A stretch of 64,000 nucleotides of DNA from Lachnospiraceae bacterium (GCA_910575155.1 CAJTDX010000004.1:124001-188000); one strand, 5' to 3'. Shown: positions 1 to 9,840, counted from the stretch's first letter. Notes: generated by a model from the letters alone, not told the origin. A program made the numbers and translations.

Positions 1-49
1 CATATGCTACTGTCCCTTTTAAGGAATTTTAAGGAAACGGGAGGTAAAT

Positions 50-1315
50 ATGGCCGGAAGATTTGAAGACAGAATACGCTGTTCCTTCTGTGGCAAGACC
101 GATGGTCAGGTTCGTAAACTGATTGCCGGACCCAGCGGTGCGTATATCTGTGATGAATGTGTGGATATTTGTGCAGAGATCATTGAAGAGGAACTGGAAG
201 AAGAATTGGAAGAGGAAGAAGTTGTTGAGGAAGATACAGATGAAATCAACCTTCTGACTCCTGTGGAGATGAAGAAATTTTTAGATGATTATGTGATCGG
301 TCAGGAAGAGGCGAAGAAAGTACTCTCAGTAGCCGTTTACAATCATTATAAGAGGATTTTTGCGCCTCAGGATCTGGGCGTGGAACTGCAAAAGAGCAAT
401 ATTCTGATGCTGGGGCCGACCGGATGCGGCAAGACGCTTCTGGCACAGACGCTGGCGCGGGTATTGAACGTGCCCTTTGCCATTGCGGACGCCACAACTT
501 TGACGGAGGCAGGTTATGTGGGTGAGGATGTGGAAAATATCCTGCTGAAAATTATCCAGGCGGCAGACGGAGATATCCAGCGCGCCCAACGGGGAATTAT
601 CTATGTGGATGAGATTGACAAGATTACCAGAAAATCTGAGAATCCTTCCATCACCCGCGATGTGTCCGGCGAGGGCGTACAGCAGGCATTGCTGAAGATT
701 TTAGAGGGAACCGTGGCAAGCGTTCCGCCTCAGGGAGGCAGGAAGCATCCGCAGCAGGAGCTGCTTTCCATTGATACCACCAATATTTTATTTATCTGCG
801 GCGGCGCCTTTGAGGGTCTGGATAAGATTGTAGAAAGCAGAATGGATCAGAAATCCATGGGATTTAATGCAGAGATTGCAGATAAACGGGAGAAAAATGT
901 CGGCTTGATTTTAAAGAAGGTGCTTCCGCAGGATCTTGTGAAATTTGGGATGATCCCGGAATTTGTGGGACGTGTTCCCGTAACGGTTTCTCTGGACGCG
1001 CTGGATAAGGATGCGCTGGTACGAATCCTCAAGGAGCCTAAAAATTCTCTGATTCGCCAGTATGTGGCATTGTTCAGCATGGACGGCGTGGAGCTTACCT
1101 TTGATGAAGAAGCAATTGAAGCGATTGCGGAAAAGTCTGTGAAACGGAAAACCGGTGCGCGCGGACTGCGTGCGATTGTGGAAAAGGCGCTGATGGATCT
1201 GATGTACCGCGTGCCTTCCGATACGTCTATCACAAGCTGCAGAATTACAAAAGAAGTGATAGAGGAAAACAAAGAGATTGAAATTATGTATGGCAAAGAG
1301 AGTAAATCTGCCTGA
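50..1315 (+). CDS. clpX: ATP-dependent Clp protease ATP-binding subunit ClpX
   Basis: Cytosolic AAA+ unfoldase that recognises and unfolds substrates and feeds them to ClpP. The 421-residue length is normal. The N-terminal zinc-binding domain has its four cysteines at residues 11, 14, 34 and 37. A strongly acidic linker (about residues 46-65, nearly all Glu) precedes the AAA+ core, which has Walker A GPTGCGKT at about 122-129 and Walker B YVDEIDK. The ATG follows a GGGAGG ribosome binding site. lon starts 11 bp downstream, so the two protease genes are probably co-transcribed; clpP is expected just upstream, outside the window. The Glu-rich linker is longer than in many ClpX proteins but does not suggest a different function. 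Confidence 0.97.
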   Translation: MAGRFEDRIRCSFCGKTDGQVRKLIAGPSGAYICDECVDICAEIIEEELEEELEEEEVVEEDTDEINLLTPVEMKKFLDDYVIGQEEAKKVLSVAVYNHYKRIFAPQDLGVELQKSNILMLGPTGCGKTLLAQTLARVLNVPFAIADATTLTEAGYVGEDVENILLKIIQAADGDIQRAQRGIIYVDEIDKITRKSENPSITRDVSGEGVQQALLKILEGTVASVPPQGGRKHPQQELLSIDTTNILFICGGAFEGLDKIVESRMDQKSMGFNAEIADKREKNVGLILKKVLPQDLVKFGMIPEFVGRVPVTVSLDALDKDALVRILKEPKNSLIRQYVALFSMDGVELTFDEEAIEAIAEKSVKRKTGARGLRAIVEKALMDLMYRVPSDTSITSCRITKEVIEENKEIEIMYGKESKSA

Positions 1316-1326
1316 GGAGAGAAATT

Positions 1327-3648
1327 ATGAGTGAAGAATACAGAAAGGTTCCGGCAGTGGCACTTCGGGGAATGACGATTCTCCCTGGTATGGTGGCACA
1401 TTTTGACGTGAGCAGAAACAGATCCATCAAGGCATTGGAAAATGCCATGGTAGAGGATCAGACAGTATTTCTGATCACTCAGAAAAGCGTTGATAAGGAA
1501 GAACCGGAGAAGGCGGATTTATATCAAATCGGGGTTCTTGCCGTCATAAAGCAGGTCATCAAGCTTCAGAATAATGTGGTCCGCGTGCTGGTGGAAGGTG
1601 AAACCCGTGCGCGGCTTATGGAGCTTGTGGCAGAAGAATGTCTTTTTGCAGAGGTTCAGGCGCTGGAGCAGGAAGAGGAAGCGCTGCCGGCAGAAATGCA
1701 GGAGGCGATGCTCAGAGGGGTACAGGAGACTTTTGGACGTTACTGCAGACTGAATCCCAAACCGGGCAAGGAGCTGGCAAAGCAGATTCTGGATATGCAG
1801 GATTTATGCAGGCTTCTTGATTATGTGGGAAATAATCTTCCGGTGGGGTTCGAGGCAAAGCAGAAGCTGCTGGAGGCGGGAAGTCTCCAGGAGAGGTATG
1901 AGGAATTGATGCTCATACTGCTGAATGAGATTAATATTATTCAGATTAAAACAGAATTCCAGAGCAAGGTGAAGGAAAAAGTAGATAAGAACCAGAAAGA
2001 ATATATTCTGCGGGAACAGATGCGTCTGATCCGGGAAGAGCTGGGCGAAGACAATACGGTATCAGAGGCAGATCATTTTTTGCAGGAGACAGAAAAGCTG
2101 GAAGCGGACGAAGAAGTAAAGGCAAAGCTCAGAAAAGAGATTGAACGTTTTAAGAACGTTTCCTCTAATTCTTCAGAAAATGCAGTAATCCGGGGATATA
2201 TAGAAACCGTACTGGAACTGCCCTGGAATAAGGCGTCGAAAGATAACCGCAATCTTGAAGACGCCGAGAGAATATTGGACGAGGATCACTATGGTATGGA
2301 AAAGGTGAAAGAGCGTATGCTGGAATTTCTGGCGGTGCGCAACCTGACCGCCAAGGGGGACAGCCCGATCATCTGTCTGGTGGGGCCGCCCGGAACAGGC
2401 AAGACCAGTATCGCACGTTCTGTGGCGCGCGCGCTTGATAAGAAATATGTGCGCATCAGTCTGGGAGGAGTCCGGGATGAAGCGGAAATCAGGGGACACA
2501 GAAAGACCTATGTGGGAGCCATGCCGGGAAGAATTGCAAACGGACTGAAAAATGCCGGAGTGAAAAACCCTCTGATGCTGCTGGATGAAATTGACAAAAT
2601 CAGCAGTGATTATAAGGGAGACACAGCGTCCGCACTGCTGGAAGTGTTGGACAGCGAGCAGAACAGCCGCTTCCGCGATCACTATGTGGAACTGCCCCTG
2701 GATTTGTCTGAAGTGCTGTTTATTGCCACGGCAAATTCTTTGCAGGATATTCAAAAGCCTCTGCTGGACCGTATGGAAATTATTGAGGTCAGCAGTTATA
2801 CAGAAAATGAGAAGGCGCATATCGCCAGAGAACATCTGATCGCAAAGCAGATGGAGAAGAACGGATTGCAGGAAGGACAGCTTTCCATCAGTGATCACGC
2901 GCTGGAAAAACTGATACGCAGTTATACCAGGGAAGCGGGCGTCCGTAATCTGGAGCGCAAAATAGGACAGATCTGCCGTAAAGCGGCCAGAGAGCTGTAC
3001 CAGCAGGGAAAAACCCGGAAAAAGACGGTAAAAATTACGGAAAACAGTCTGGGGAAACTGCTTGGAAAAGAGAAATATAATTATGACCTGGTAAATGAAA
3101 GCGATGAGGTGGGAATTGTGCGGGGGCTTGCCTGGACCAGCGTGGGCGGAGATACTCTGCAGATTGAAGTAAATATTATGCCGGGCAAAGGAGAATTTCA
3201 GCTTACCGGACAGCTCGGAGATGTGATGAAGGAGTCCGCACAGGCGGGAATCAGTTATATACGCTCTGTCAGCCAGCAATATGGAATAGATAAGGAATTT
3301 TTTAAAGAGTACGATATCCATATCCATATTCCGGAGGGAGCAGTTCCCAAAGACGGCCCTTCGGCAGGCATTACCATGGCGACGGCTATGCTTTCCGCAA
3401 TAACGAAGCGAAAAGTGCGCAAGGATGTGGCCATGACCGGGGAAATTACCCTGCGGGGAAGAGTTCTTCCCATCGGAGGACTAAAGGAGAAGATTCTGGC
3501 GGCAAAGAACGCGGGCATCAAGACGATCTGCGTTCCTCAAAAGAACGAGCCGGATGTGGCGGAAATTTCCCAGGAGATCAAAAAGGGACTGGAAATTGTA
3601 TTTGTAGAGAACATGGAACAGGTATTAAAGACAGCCCTGGCAGAGTAA
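1327..3648 (+). CDS. lon: Endopeptidase La (Lon protease)
   Basis: ATP-dependent serine protease that degrades misfolded and regulatory proteins in the cytosol. The 773 residues show the full LonA order: N-terminal substrate-binding LAN domain (to about 200), coiled-coil linker, AAA+ module with Walker A GPPGTGKTS, and C-terminal protease domain with the catalytic serine in DGPSAGIT and the catalytic lysine in GGLKEKILAAK. The start is an ATG behind GGAGAGAAATT. It sits between clpX and engB with 11- and 10-bp gaps, the common Firmicute clpX-lon-engB cluster. No frameshift or unusual insertion is seen. Confidence 0.97.
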   Translation: MSEEYRKVPAVALRGMTILPGMVAHFDVSRNRSIKALENAMVEDQTVFLITQKSVDKEEPEKADLYQIGVLAVIKQVIKLQNNVVRVLVEGETRARLMELVAEECLFAEVQALEQEEEALPAEMQEAMLRGVQETFGRYCRLNPKPGKELAKQILDMQDLCRLLDYVGNNLPVGFEAKQKLLEAGSLQERYEELMLILLNEINIIQIKTEFQSKVKEKVDKNQKEYILREQMRLIREELGEDNTVSEADHFLQETEKLEADEEVKAKLRKEIERFKNVSSNSSENAVIRGYIETVLELPWNKASKDNRNLEDAERILDEDHYGMEKVKERMLEFLAVRNLTAKGDSPIICLVGPPGTGKTSIARSVARALDKKYVRISLGGVRDEAEIRGHRKTYVGAMPGRIANGLKNAGVKNPLMLLDEIDKISSDYKGDTASALLEVLDSEQNSRFRDHYVELPLDLSEVLFIATANSLQDIQKPLLDRMEIIEVSSYTENEKAHIAREHLIAKQMEKNGLQEGQLSISDHALEKLIRSYTREAGVRNLERKIGQICRKAARELYQQGKTRKKTVKITENSLGKLLGKEKYNYDLVNESDEVGIVRGLAWTSVGGDTLQIEVNIMPGKGEFQLTGQLGDVMKESAQAGISYIRSVSQQYGIDKEFFKEYDIHIHIPEGAVPKDGPSAGITMATAMLSAITKRKVRKDVAMTGEITLRGRVLPIGGLKEKILAAKNAGIKTICVPQKNEPDVAEISQEIKKGLEIVFVENMEQVLKTALAE

Positions 3649-3658
3649 GGAGAGATTT

Positions 3659-4261
3659 ATGGTAATAAAGAACGTGGAGTTGGAAATTGTATGCGGCGTT
3701 ACCAGTAAGCTGCCGGATACGGATAAGCCGGAGGTGGCGTTTGCAGGGAAATCCAATGTGGGAAAGTCATCCCTGATCAATGGACTGATGAACCGGAAAT
3801 CGCTGGCAAGAACTTCTGCACAGCCTGGAAAAACCCAGACCATTAATTATTACAACATTAATAACGCCATGTATCTGGTGGATCTTCCAGGTTACGGATA
3901 TGCCAGAGTTTCTGTAAAAGAAAAGGAAAAATGGGGACAGATGATCGAAAATTATCTCCATTCCTCCCGCCAGTTAAAAGCGGTGTTTTTGCTGATTGAT
4001 ATCCGGCATGAGCCTTCTGTCAATGATAAGCAGATGTATGACTGGGTGGTTTATCAGGGATATGATCCTATCATTATTGCAACGAAGCTGGACAAGATTA
4101 AGCGAAGCCAGGTGCAAAAGCATGTAAAAATGATAAAAGAAAAGCTGCAGGTGAAGCCGGGGACGCCGATTTTGCCTTATTCAGCGCTGTCAAAGCAGGG
4201 CAGAGAAGAAATATGGAATCTGATGGACGAGCTGCTGGGATTTGAACAGCAGACAGAATAG
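3659..4261 (+). CDS. ysxC: Ribosome biogenesis GTPase EngB/YsxC
   Basis: TrmE-Era-like GTPase needed for late assembly of the large ribosomal subunit. The 200 residues carry G1 GKSNVGKSS, G3 DLPGYGYA and G4 TKLDK. The ATG follows AAGGAGAG, 10 bp after the lon stop, which fits co-transcription with clpX-lon. Length and motifs are normal for the family. The name engB is used for the same gene. Confidence 0.95.
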   Translation: MVIKNVELEIVCGVTSKLPDTDKPEVAFAGKSNVGKSSLINGLMNRKSLARTSAQPGKTQTINYYNINNAMYLVDLPGYGYARVSVKEKEKWGQMIENYLHSSRQLKAVFLLIDIRHEPSVNDKQMYDWVVYQGYDPIIIATKLDKIKRSQVQKHVKMIKEKLQVKPGTPILPYSALSKQGREEIWNLMDELLGFEQQTE

Positions 4262-4269
4262 AGGATCAT

Positions 4270-5286
4270 ATGAAGAAAAGTAAATATTTGTTTGTTGCAC
4301 TCATGCTGCTTGCCATTACTTTGGCAAGCGGTATTTTTACAGGGACTTATATGAGCCTGGATGAGGGACGACAAAAGGATACCCGCCTCAGGGCGGTGAC
4401 TTCTTTTTATCCGGTGTATATTGCAGCCCTTAATGTGACAGAAAATGTTCCGGACGTGTCGCTGCAGAATCTGAGCGAGCCTCAGACAGGCTGTATGCAT
4501 GATTATCAGCTTACGCCTCAGGATATGATTTTATTGTCTCAGGCGGATCTTTTTCTGGTAAACGGCGGGGGGATTGAAAATTTTCTGACAGAAACAGCAG
4601 AGGCGTATCCTGCGCTTACCATTGCGCAGGCGTCCGGGGGGCTTAGTCTTTTGCCGGGAGAGGAAGAAAGCCATTCAGACGACGAACATCAACTGGAGAA
4701 CAGCCGGGAAGAACGTCATACAGAGGAGGAGCATCGGCAGGAGGACAGCCGGGAAGAAGCGCATGTTCACAGTGGCGAAAATGCGCATGTGTGGATGGAT
4801 ACAGAGCTTTACAGAGACATGGTTCAGAATATTGCCGCTGCTTTCAGCGCGGCAGACCCGCGGCATCAGCAGCGTTATCAGGAAAATGCAGAGGAGTACT
4901 GCAGAAAAATTGAGGAACTGACAGAGCAGATAGAAGAGCTGAAAACGCTGACAGAGAAAGAGCCGGTAGTGATTCTTCATGAGGCGTATGCCTATGTGGC
5001 AAAGCAGCTTGGGATGGAGGAACTGTATTGCCTGAATCTGGACGAAGAACGCCAGACCAGTGCCGGAGAGGCGGCGGAATTGATCAGGCAGATTTCAGAG
5101 CATGGAGTAAAGATTGTGCTTGCCGAGGAACGGTATGGCAAAGATCTGGGACAAATGCTGGAGGCGGAGACGGATGTGAAGGTTTGTTATCTGGATACGC
5201 TGGTTCGAGGAGAGTATCAGAAAGACAGTTATCTGTCTGCGGTGCAGAAAAATATTGAAATGCTGCGCAGTCTGTGGGAAGATTGA
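4270..5286 (+). CDS. Zinc/metal ABC transporter substrate-binding protein (ZnuA/AdcA-like)
   Basis: Extracytoplasmic metal-binding protein of a cluster A-I zinc/manganese importer. The 338 residues start with a Lys-rich N-terminus and one hydrophobic segment (about 7-28). I see no lipobox cysteine, so it is either secreted after cleavage or held by an uncleaved anchor, which is unusual for a Gram-positive binding protein. A long His/Glu/Asp-rich insertion (about 135-175, with DDEH, EEEH and HVHSGENAHVW) is the metal-scavenging loop typical of zinc rather than manganese proteins. Family features include MHDYQLTP and the later HEAYAY region. The ATPase and permease genes follow directly. No Zur operator was identified. 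Confidence 0.9.
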   Translation: MKKSKYLFVALMLLAITLASGIFTGTYMSLDEGRQKDTRLRAVTSFYPVYIAALNVTENVPDVSLQNLSEPQTGCMHDYQLTPQDMILLSQADLFLVNGGGIENFLTETAEAYPALTIAQASGGLSLLPGEEESHSDDEHQLENSREERHTEEEHRQEDSREEAHVHSGENAHVWMDTELYRDMVQNIAAAFSAADPRHQQRYQENAEEYCRKIEELTEQIEELKTLTEKEPVVILHEAYAYVAKQLGMEELYCLNLDEERQTSAGEAAELIRQISEHGVKIVLAEERYGKDLGQMLEAETDVKVCYLDTLVRGEYQKDSYLSAVQKNIEMLRSLWED

Positions 5287-5313
5287 GCGGCGGCAGGAAA
5301 AGGAAGAGTTTAA

Positions 5314-6060
5314 TTGCGAAAAATAATCAGGCCCTGCGGGCTTCATTGTATCAAAATTAATCATTTGGGCGTTACTCTGGGAAAACAGGAAATATTAAAG
5401 GATATCAATCTTCATATCCACTGCGGCAGCCTCAATGCAGTCGTGGGGCGGAACGGAGCAGGAAAATCAACGCTGATTCGCGCCATTCTTGGAGATTTGC
5501 CGCATACAGGGACGATTGAATTCAAGGACAGGGAAAATGGACATATTCAGAAATTAAAAATGGGTTATGTTCCACAGTCTATGAATGTGGAAAAACAGAC
5601 TCCGGTCAGTGTTTATGATATGATCGCGGCATATCAGAGCAATGTTCCGGTGTTTTTGACGCGGGGAAAGAAAATCCGCGGCAGGATTCTGGAGCATCTG
5701 CAGATTTTTGAGGCAGAGTATCTTTTGGACCAGCAGGTGTGCAACCTTTCCGGAGGAGAACTGCAGAGGGTACTTTTGTCAATGGCGCTGATGGATGATC
5801 CCAATCTGCTGTTATTGGACGAACCTGTTTCCGGTATTGACCAGAATGGCATGGAATTGTTCTACCACACCATATACAATCTCAAGGAACATTATGATCT
5901 GGCGGTAATCCTCATCTCCCATGATCTGGCTTATGTGAGGAAATATGCGGATAAGGTAATTTTGATAGATCAGACGGTGCAGAAACAGGGCGGCGCCAGA
6001 GAGGTGTTCGCCAGTCCGGAATTTCAGCAGGTATTTCCGTATGGGAAGGAGGAAGCGTAG
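5314..6060 (+). CDS. Metal ABC transporter ATP-binding protein (ZnuC-like)
   Basis: ATPase subunit that powers the zinc/manganese-type importer encoded by its neighbours. The 248 residues contain Walker A GRNGAGKST, signature LSGGELQR and Walker B LLLLDEP followed by the H-loop ISHD. The apparent start is TTG at 5314 behind AGGAAGAG; no better in-frame ATG precedes the first beta strand. The gene begins 28 bp after the binding protein and ends one base before the permease ATG, so the three form one operon. Confidence 0.92.
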   Translation: MRKIIRPCGLHCIKINHLGVTLGKQEILKDINLHIHCGSLNAVVGRNGAGKSTLIRAILGDLPHTGTIEFKDRENGHIQKLKMGYVPQSMNVEKQTPVSVYDMIAAYQSNVPVFLTRGKKIRGRILEHLQIFEAEYLLDQQVCNLSGGELQRVLLSMALMDDPNLLLLDEPVSGIDQNGMELFYHTIYNLKEHYDLAVILISHDLAYVRKYADKVILIDQTVQKQGGAREVFASPEFQQVFPYGKEEA

Positions 6061-6873
6061 ATGGAATGGTTCTCCTGGCTGCAATATGATTTTATGAAAT
6101 ATGCCGTTCTCGCCATTTTGGTTATTACGCCCCTGTTTGGTTTTATGGGAACTATGATTGTCAACCGCAAAATGGCGTTTTTTTCGGATGCGCTTGGTCA
6201 TTCCGCACTGACGGGAATCGCAGTGGGGGTGGTCCTTGGCGTAAATAATACCAGTATTTCCATGGTCATATTTGCAGTGATATTCGCGCTGCTGCTCAAT
6301 CAGATCAGCAGCCGGGTTTCCGCTTCCACAGATACTGTGATATCTGTTTTTTCTTCGTGCAGCATTGCCCTGGGGCTTGCGATTTTGTCCAGGGGAGGAA
6401 ATTTCAGCAAATATTCCGGTATTCTGGTGGGGGATATTTTAAGCATCACCCCGGAAGAACTCTGGTATCTTGCAGGTATTCTGGCGGTAGTTGCGGTATT
6501 CTGGCTGTTTGGTTTCAATAAACTTCTGGCGGTGAGTCTGAACCGCACCCTGGCAAAAAGCCGTCATATTTCGGCAGGCTGGATGGAGAATCTTTTTGCG
6601 GTGCTAACCGCCTTGATTGTGATGGTTTCCATCAAATGGATCGGAATACTGATAATCAACGCACTGCTGATTCTTCCGGCGGCGTCGTCGGCAAATATTT
6701 CCGAAAATATGCGGGAATACCATTTTTTTGCGGTGTTGTTTTCGATGTTTTCCGGGATTTTGGGAATCCTGGTGTCTTATTATGTAAATGTGGCCACGGG
6801 CCCGACGATTGTGATTCTGGCTTCCATCATTTATTTTATGACTTACTGGTGGGGCAGACGAAATAATTTGTAG
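6061..6873 (+). CDS. Metal ABC transporter permease (ZnuB-like)
   Basis: ABC-3 family inner-membrane permease of the zinc/manganese importer. The 270 residues form about eight or nine hydrophobic helices and contain the family segment FFSDALGHSALTGIAVG near residue 40 and the late helices ending in TGPTIVILASI. The ATG directly abuts the ATPase stop codon and follows GGAAGGAGGAAGCG inside that gene. It completes a binding protein-ATPase-permease set. Substrate is inferred as Zn(II) from the His-rich loop of the binding protein; Mn(II) cannot be excluded. Confidence 0.92.
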   Translation: MEWFSWLQYDFMKYAVLAILVITPLFGFMGTMIVNRKMAFFSDALGHSALTGIAVGVVLGVNNTSISMVIFAVIFALLLNQISSRVSASTDTVISVFSSCSIALGLAILSRGGNFSKYSGILVGDILSITPEELWYLAGILAVVAVFWLFGFNKLLAVSLNRTLAKSRHISAGWMENLFAVLTALIVMVSIKWIGILIINALLILPAASSANISENMREYHFFAVLFSMFSGILGILVSYYVNVATGPTIVILASIIYFMTYWWGRRNNL

Positions 6874-6884
6874 AGGATGCAGTT

Positions 6885-7139
6885 ATGGAACACAGTTATA
6901 AATATTTTAAAAATGAAAATTGTCAGTATTATCCATGCCACAGGGGAATGAGGACGGAATCGTTCAACTGCCTGTTCTGCTTCTGCCCAATGAATCCTTA
7001 TGACGACTGTACGGGGACGCCGCATATGATTCAAAGCTCGAAGGGCGGCTGGATCAAAGACTGCAGCAAGTGTACCTTTCCCCATGAGCCGCAGCATTAT
7101 GAGGCGATTATGGAATTTCTCAGAAGCAAAAACAAGTGA
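6885..7139 (+). CDS. Cysteine-rich small domain protein
   Basis: An 84-residue soluble protein matching the cysteine-rich small domain family (PF04071 type). Eight cysteines occur in the order CQYYPC, CLFCFC, DDC and CSKC, with conserved HxxPHxxQHYE-like residues at the end (FPHEPQHYE). The pattern suggests metal or Fe-S binding, but the function of the family is not established. It follows the metal importer by 12 bp and may be transcribed with it, which would fit a metal-related role. The start ATG lies behind a weak GAGGATGCAG. Confidence 0.85.
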   Translation: MEHSYKYFKNENCQYYPCHRGMRTESFNCLFCFCPMNPYDDCTGTPHMIQSSKGGWIKDCSKCTFPHEPQHYEAIMEFLRSKNK

Positions 7140-7214
7140 CTGGACGCAGATTAGATAGTGTGATAAGATGTTACCAGAGATTTAAGAAAGGACGCGCAGT
7201 AAGCGCAGAAGTCT

Positions 7215-7964
7215 ATGAGTGAAAAAATTTTAGCAGTAGCGGCGGGACATGAGATTACGGAACAGGAGCTGAGTGACGTGATTGACAATTATCCTCCCGA
7301 ACAGCAAATACATATGTCTGACTTAAAGGCGAGGCAGCAGGTGTTAGATCAGCTCATTGCCTTCCATCTGTTTCATAAAATGGCAGTGGAAGAAAAGATT
7401 ACAGAATCGCAGGAATATCTTAATTTGGCTGAAAAGCTGAACACAGAGCTGGCAAGCCAGATGGCGGCCGCCAGCGTAGTGGAAAACATTTCGGTAAATG
7501 AAGAGGAAGAGAAGCATTTTTACAGGGAAAATCCGCATCTGTTTGCCCCAAAGGCACAGGCCAGCGCCAGGCATATTCTGGTAGCTGAGGAAGAGCTTGC
7601 CCTGCGTGTGGCAAAAGAGATTGCAGAAGGTCTGTCATTTGCGGAGGCGGCCAGAACATATTCTACTTGCCCTTCCAGAGACAGGGGAGGAGATTTGGGA
7701 TATTTTTCCAAAGGCCAGATGGTGCCGGAGTTTGAAAAAGCGGCGTTTGCAGGTGAACTCAATCAGGTGCTGGGTCCCGTAAAGACCCAATTTGGATATC
7801 ATTTAATTTTGGTGGAGGATAGAAAGGAGGGGGAGGCGCTTGCCTTTGAGCAGGTACAAAGCCAGATCCACCAGCAATTGATTCAGAGCAAACAGCGCCG
7901 GGCATATGACGAAAAAGTGAAAGAGCTGGCAGAAAAATATGGTGTGGAGCGCAAAGAGGCGTAA
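7215..7964 (+). CDS. Parvulin-type peptidyl-prolyl isomerase (PpiC family), cytosolic
   Basis: Folding catalyst with a PpiC/parvulin domain at about residues 112-205, including ARHILV, GGDLGYFSKGQMVPEFEKAAF and TQFGYHLILVEDR. The N-terminal third is a SurA-like helical region. Unlike PrsA, the 249-residue protein has no signal peptide or lipobox, so it should act in the cytosol. The start ATG follows a GCAGAAGTCT leader without a strong Shine-Dalgarno; AGAAAGGACG lies further upstream. A 75-bp gap separates it from the preceding gene. Confidence 0.9.
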   Translation: MSEKILAVAAGHEITEQELSDVIDNYPPEQQIHMSDLKARQQVLDQLIAFHLFHKMAVEEKITESQEYLNLAEKLNTELASQMAAASVVENISVNEEEEKHFYRENPHLFAPKAQASARHILVAEEELALRVAKEIAEGLSFAEAARTYSTCPSRDRGGDLGYFSKGQMVPEFEKAAFAGELNQVLGPVKTQFGYHLILVEDRKEGEALAFEQVQSQIHQQLIQSKQRRAYDEKVKELAEKYGVERKEA

Positions 7965-7982
7965 TCATAAAGAGGTGATGGT

Positions 7983-9104
7983 ATGAAACGGTCTGAGAAG
8001 TATCTGAAGATCCTGGTAAACCTGCTGGTGGCAGTATTTACGATTGTTTGTCTGTGTTTTATTTTTCCCAGATTGATTGTGTTTTTTATGCCTTTTGTGA
8101 TTGGGTGGATCATTTCTATGATTGCCAATCCGCTGGTGCGTTTTCTGGAGAAAAAAGTGAAGATTGTAAGGAAACACAGCTCTATGCTGATTATTATAGC
8201 AGTGCTTGCAGGCGTGATCGGCCTGGGTTATCTGGGAATTTCCAAAATTGTTCAGGAATGTGTGAATGTGGTGGAAAATCTGCCGCAGATTTATTCGAAT
8301 TGGCAGAGGGATTTTGAGGAAATCGGAGAGAATCTTGAGACTTTCTATCACAGGCTTCCAAAGAATACCCAGGAGAGCATTCAGTCAGTTACCGCTGAGT
8401 TTGCCACTTATTTCGGAGATCTGGTACAGGCAATCGGAGAACCTACCTTCCAGGCAGCGGGAAATTTTGCCAAAAATGTGCCGGGAACGCTCATTTCCAT
8501 CATTATGTCGATTCTCTCAGCCTATTTCTTTACCGCAGAGCGTGACTTTATACTGAAAGGACTGAAAGAACATACGCCCGCCGTAATCTGGAACCGGGTA
8601 TCGGGGGTAATTCAGGATTTGAAACATGTAGTGGGAGGGTATTTCAAGGCGCAATTTAAGATTATGGGCGTTGTCTATGTGATTCTTATTGTTGGTCTTA
8701 TGATTCTGCGGGTGAATTATGCTTTGCTGATTGCTTTTCTGATTGCCTTTTTAGATATGCTTCCTTTTTTTGGAACAGGTACGGTGTTAGCCCCCTGGGC
8801 GGTAATCAAAATATTGTCTGCTGACTATCAGTTTGCCGTGGGACTCATTATTCTGTATGCGATTACTCAGGTTGTCCGGCAGGTGATTCAGCCTAAAATC
8901 GTTGGAGATACCATCGGTATGGATCCGCTGGCTACCCTGATTTTTATGTATATCGGTTACCGGATCAGCAGTATTATTGGTATGATCATTGCGGTGCCTG
9001 TGGGAATGATTCTTATCAATCTGTATAAGTCGGGTGTTTTTGACAATCAGATCCGCTGTCTCAGGGAGCTGGTAAATGATATTAATGAATTTCGAAAGTT
9101 CTGA
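7983..9104 (+). CDS. AI-2E family transporter (YtvI-like)
   Basis: A 373-residue integral membrane protein of the AI-2E/YdiK/YtvI superfamily. It has two N-terminal hydrophobic helices, a third at about 55-75, an amphipathic soluble stretch (about 85-150), then a C-terminal helix bundle with the family's IVGDTIGMDPLATLIFMYIG segment and the closing GMIIAVPVGMILINLY. The transported substrate is not known. The ATG follows AAAGAGGTGATGGT. The last bases of the gene lie in a strong bidirectional hairpin shared with the convergent phosphatase gene. Confidence 0.9.
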   Translation: MKRSEKYLKILVNLLVAVFTIVCLCFIFPRLIVFFMPFVIGWIISMIANPLVRFLEKKVKIVRKHSSMLIIIAVLAGVIGLGYLGISKIVQECVNVVENLPQIYSNWQRDFEEIGENLETFYHRLPKNTQESIQSVTAEFATYFGDLVQAIGEPTFQAAGNFAKNVPGTLISIIMSILSAYFFTAERDFILKGLKEHTPAVIWNRVSGVIQDLKHVVGGYFKAQFKIMGVVYVILIVGLMILRVNYALLIAFLIAFLDMLPFFGTGTVLAPWAVIKILSADYQFAVGLIILYAITQVVRQVIQPKIVGDTIGMDPLATLIFMYIGYRISSIIGMIIAVPVGMILINLYKSGVFDNQIRCLRELVNDINEFRKF

Positions 9105-9144
9105 CAGAACCCTTCCGGGGAAGTTATCCCTGGAAGGGTTCTGT
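9104..9144. terminator. Bidirectional intrinsic terminator
   Basis: A perfect 13-bp stem (ACAGAACCCTTCC with GGAAGGGTTCTGT) lies exactly between two convergent genes and overlaps the final codons of the minus-strand phosphatase. There is no long U-run, so efficiency is uncertain. Confidence 0.75.
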
Positions 9145-9840
9145 AAAGTAGCCATAGTGAGAGATTGGTTCGCCCCTTATCAGCAAATGGGAGGCGTCTC
9201 CCATTACCTGACAGCGGAAATATGCCTGCTCAGGGGTACGCTCTTCGGTACCTATAATTGTCACGGAAGTGGGAGCCAGGAAAAAGCCCTGCCACAGCTG
9301 GCTGGGAGTGGTGTTAATCAGGTGTGAAAGCAGCGCGCAGATGATTCCCAGGTGGCAGAAACAGACAACGACTGCGTCCTGCCGGGTACCGGGATTGGTG
9401 CGGTAGCGGTAGCCTTCGCGGACATATCCATACTGGGCGAGGAGGTCATCCAGTTTCTGACAGACCCGCCGGTATTCTGCGCCAACATTTCCCTCTGCCA
9501 TTACCGGATTTTCCTGCCAGTGGCGAAGGTCAAACAGTTCCGGGTGCGCCGTCACAAATTCCGGATAGAAATCCCATGGTACTTTGCGGCGCGTCATCAT
9601 TTCATCCCAGATGGGAGCGTCAAATTCCCGCAGCCATTCTAAGGTTGCGGCTTCTCTGCCGGTTTGTTCCAGCGTAGGCGCCGCAGTATCTCTGGCGCGT
9701 CCCAGGGGTGAACAGTAGAAATCAGTTACGTTCCATTTTGCGGTTCTTTCGGCGAGCAGCCTGGCTTCGCGGAAGCCTTTTTCTGTCAGTGAATCTATGG
9801 AATAATCGGGTTCGCCGTGTCTGATAAAGATTAGTTTCAT
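9124..9840 (-). CDS. Histidine phosphatase family protein
   Basis: Phosphoglycerate-mutase-like acid phosphatase of 238 residues. The catalytic RHG motif (IFIRHGEPDY) is at about residues 5-14, the second arginine-containing block is SPLGRARDTA, and the second catalytic histidine is in FCHLGIICALL. The substrate is unknown; small phosphometabolites are typical for the family. The ATG has AAGGAGATAC upstream on the minus strand. It converges with the AI-2E gene and is followed upstream by a 130-bp gap before the flippase gene. Confidence 0.88.
   Translation of the reverse strand: MKLIFIRHGEPDYSIDSLTEKGFREARLLAERTAKWNVTDFYCSPLGRARDTAAPTLEQTGREAATLEWLREFDAPIWDEMMTRRKVPWDFYPEFVTAHPELFDLRHWQENPVMAEGNVGAEYRRVCQKLDDLLAQYGYVREGYRYRTNPGTRQDAVVVCFCHLGIICALLSHLINTTPSQLWQGFFLAPTSVTIIGTEERTPEQAYFRCQVMGDASHLLIRGEPISHYGYFTEPFQG

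Noticed and set aside
2173-3327. Long minus-strand open frames inside lon, dnaE and other core genes
   Set aside because: They are shadows of strongly conserved plus-strand genes, lack ribosome binding sites and give low-complexity products.
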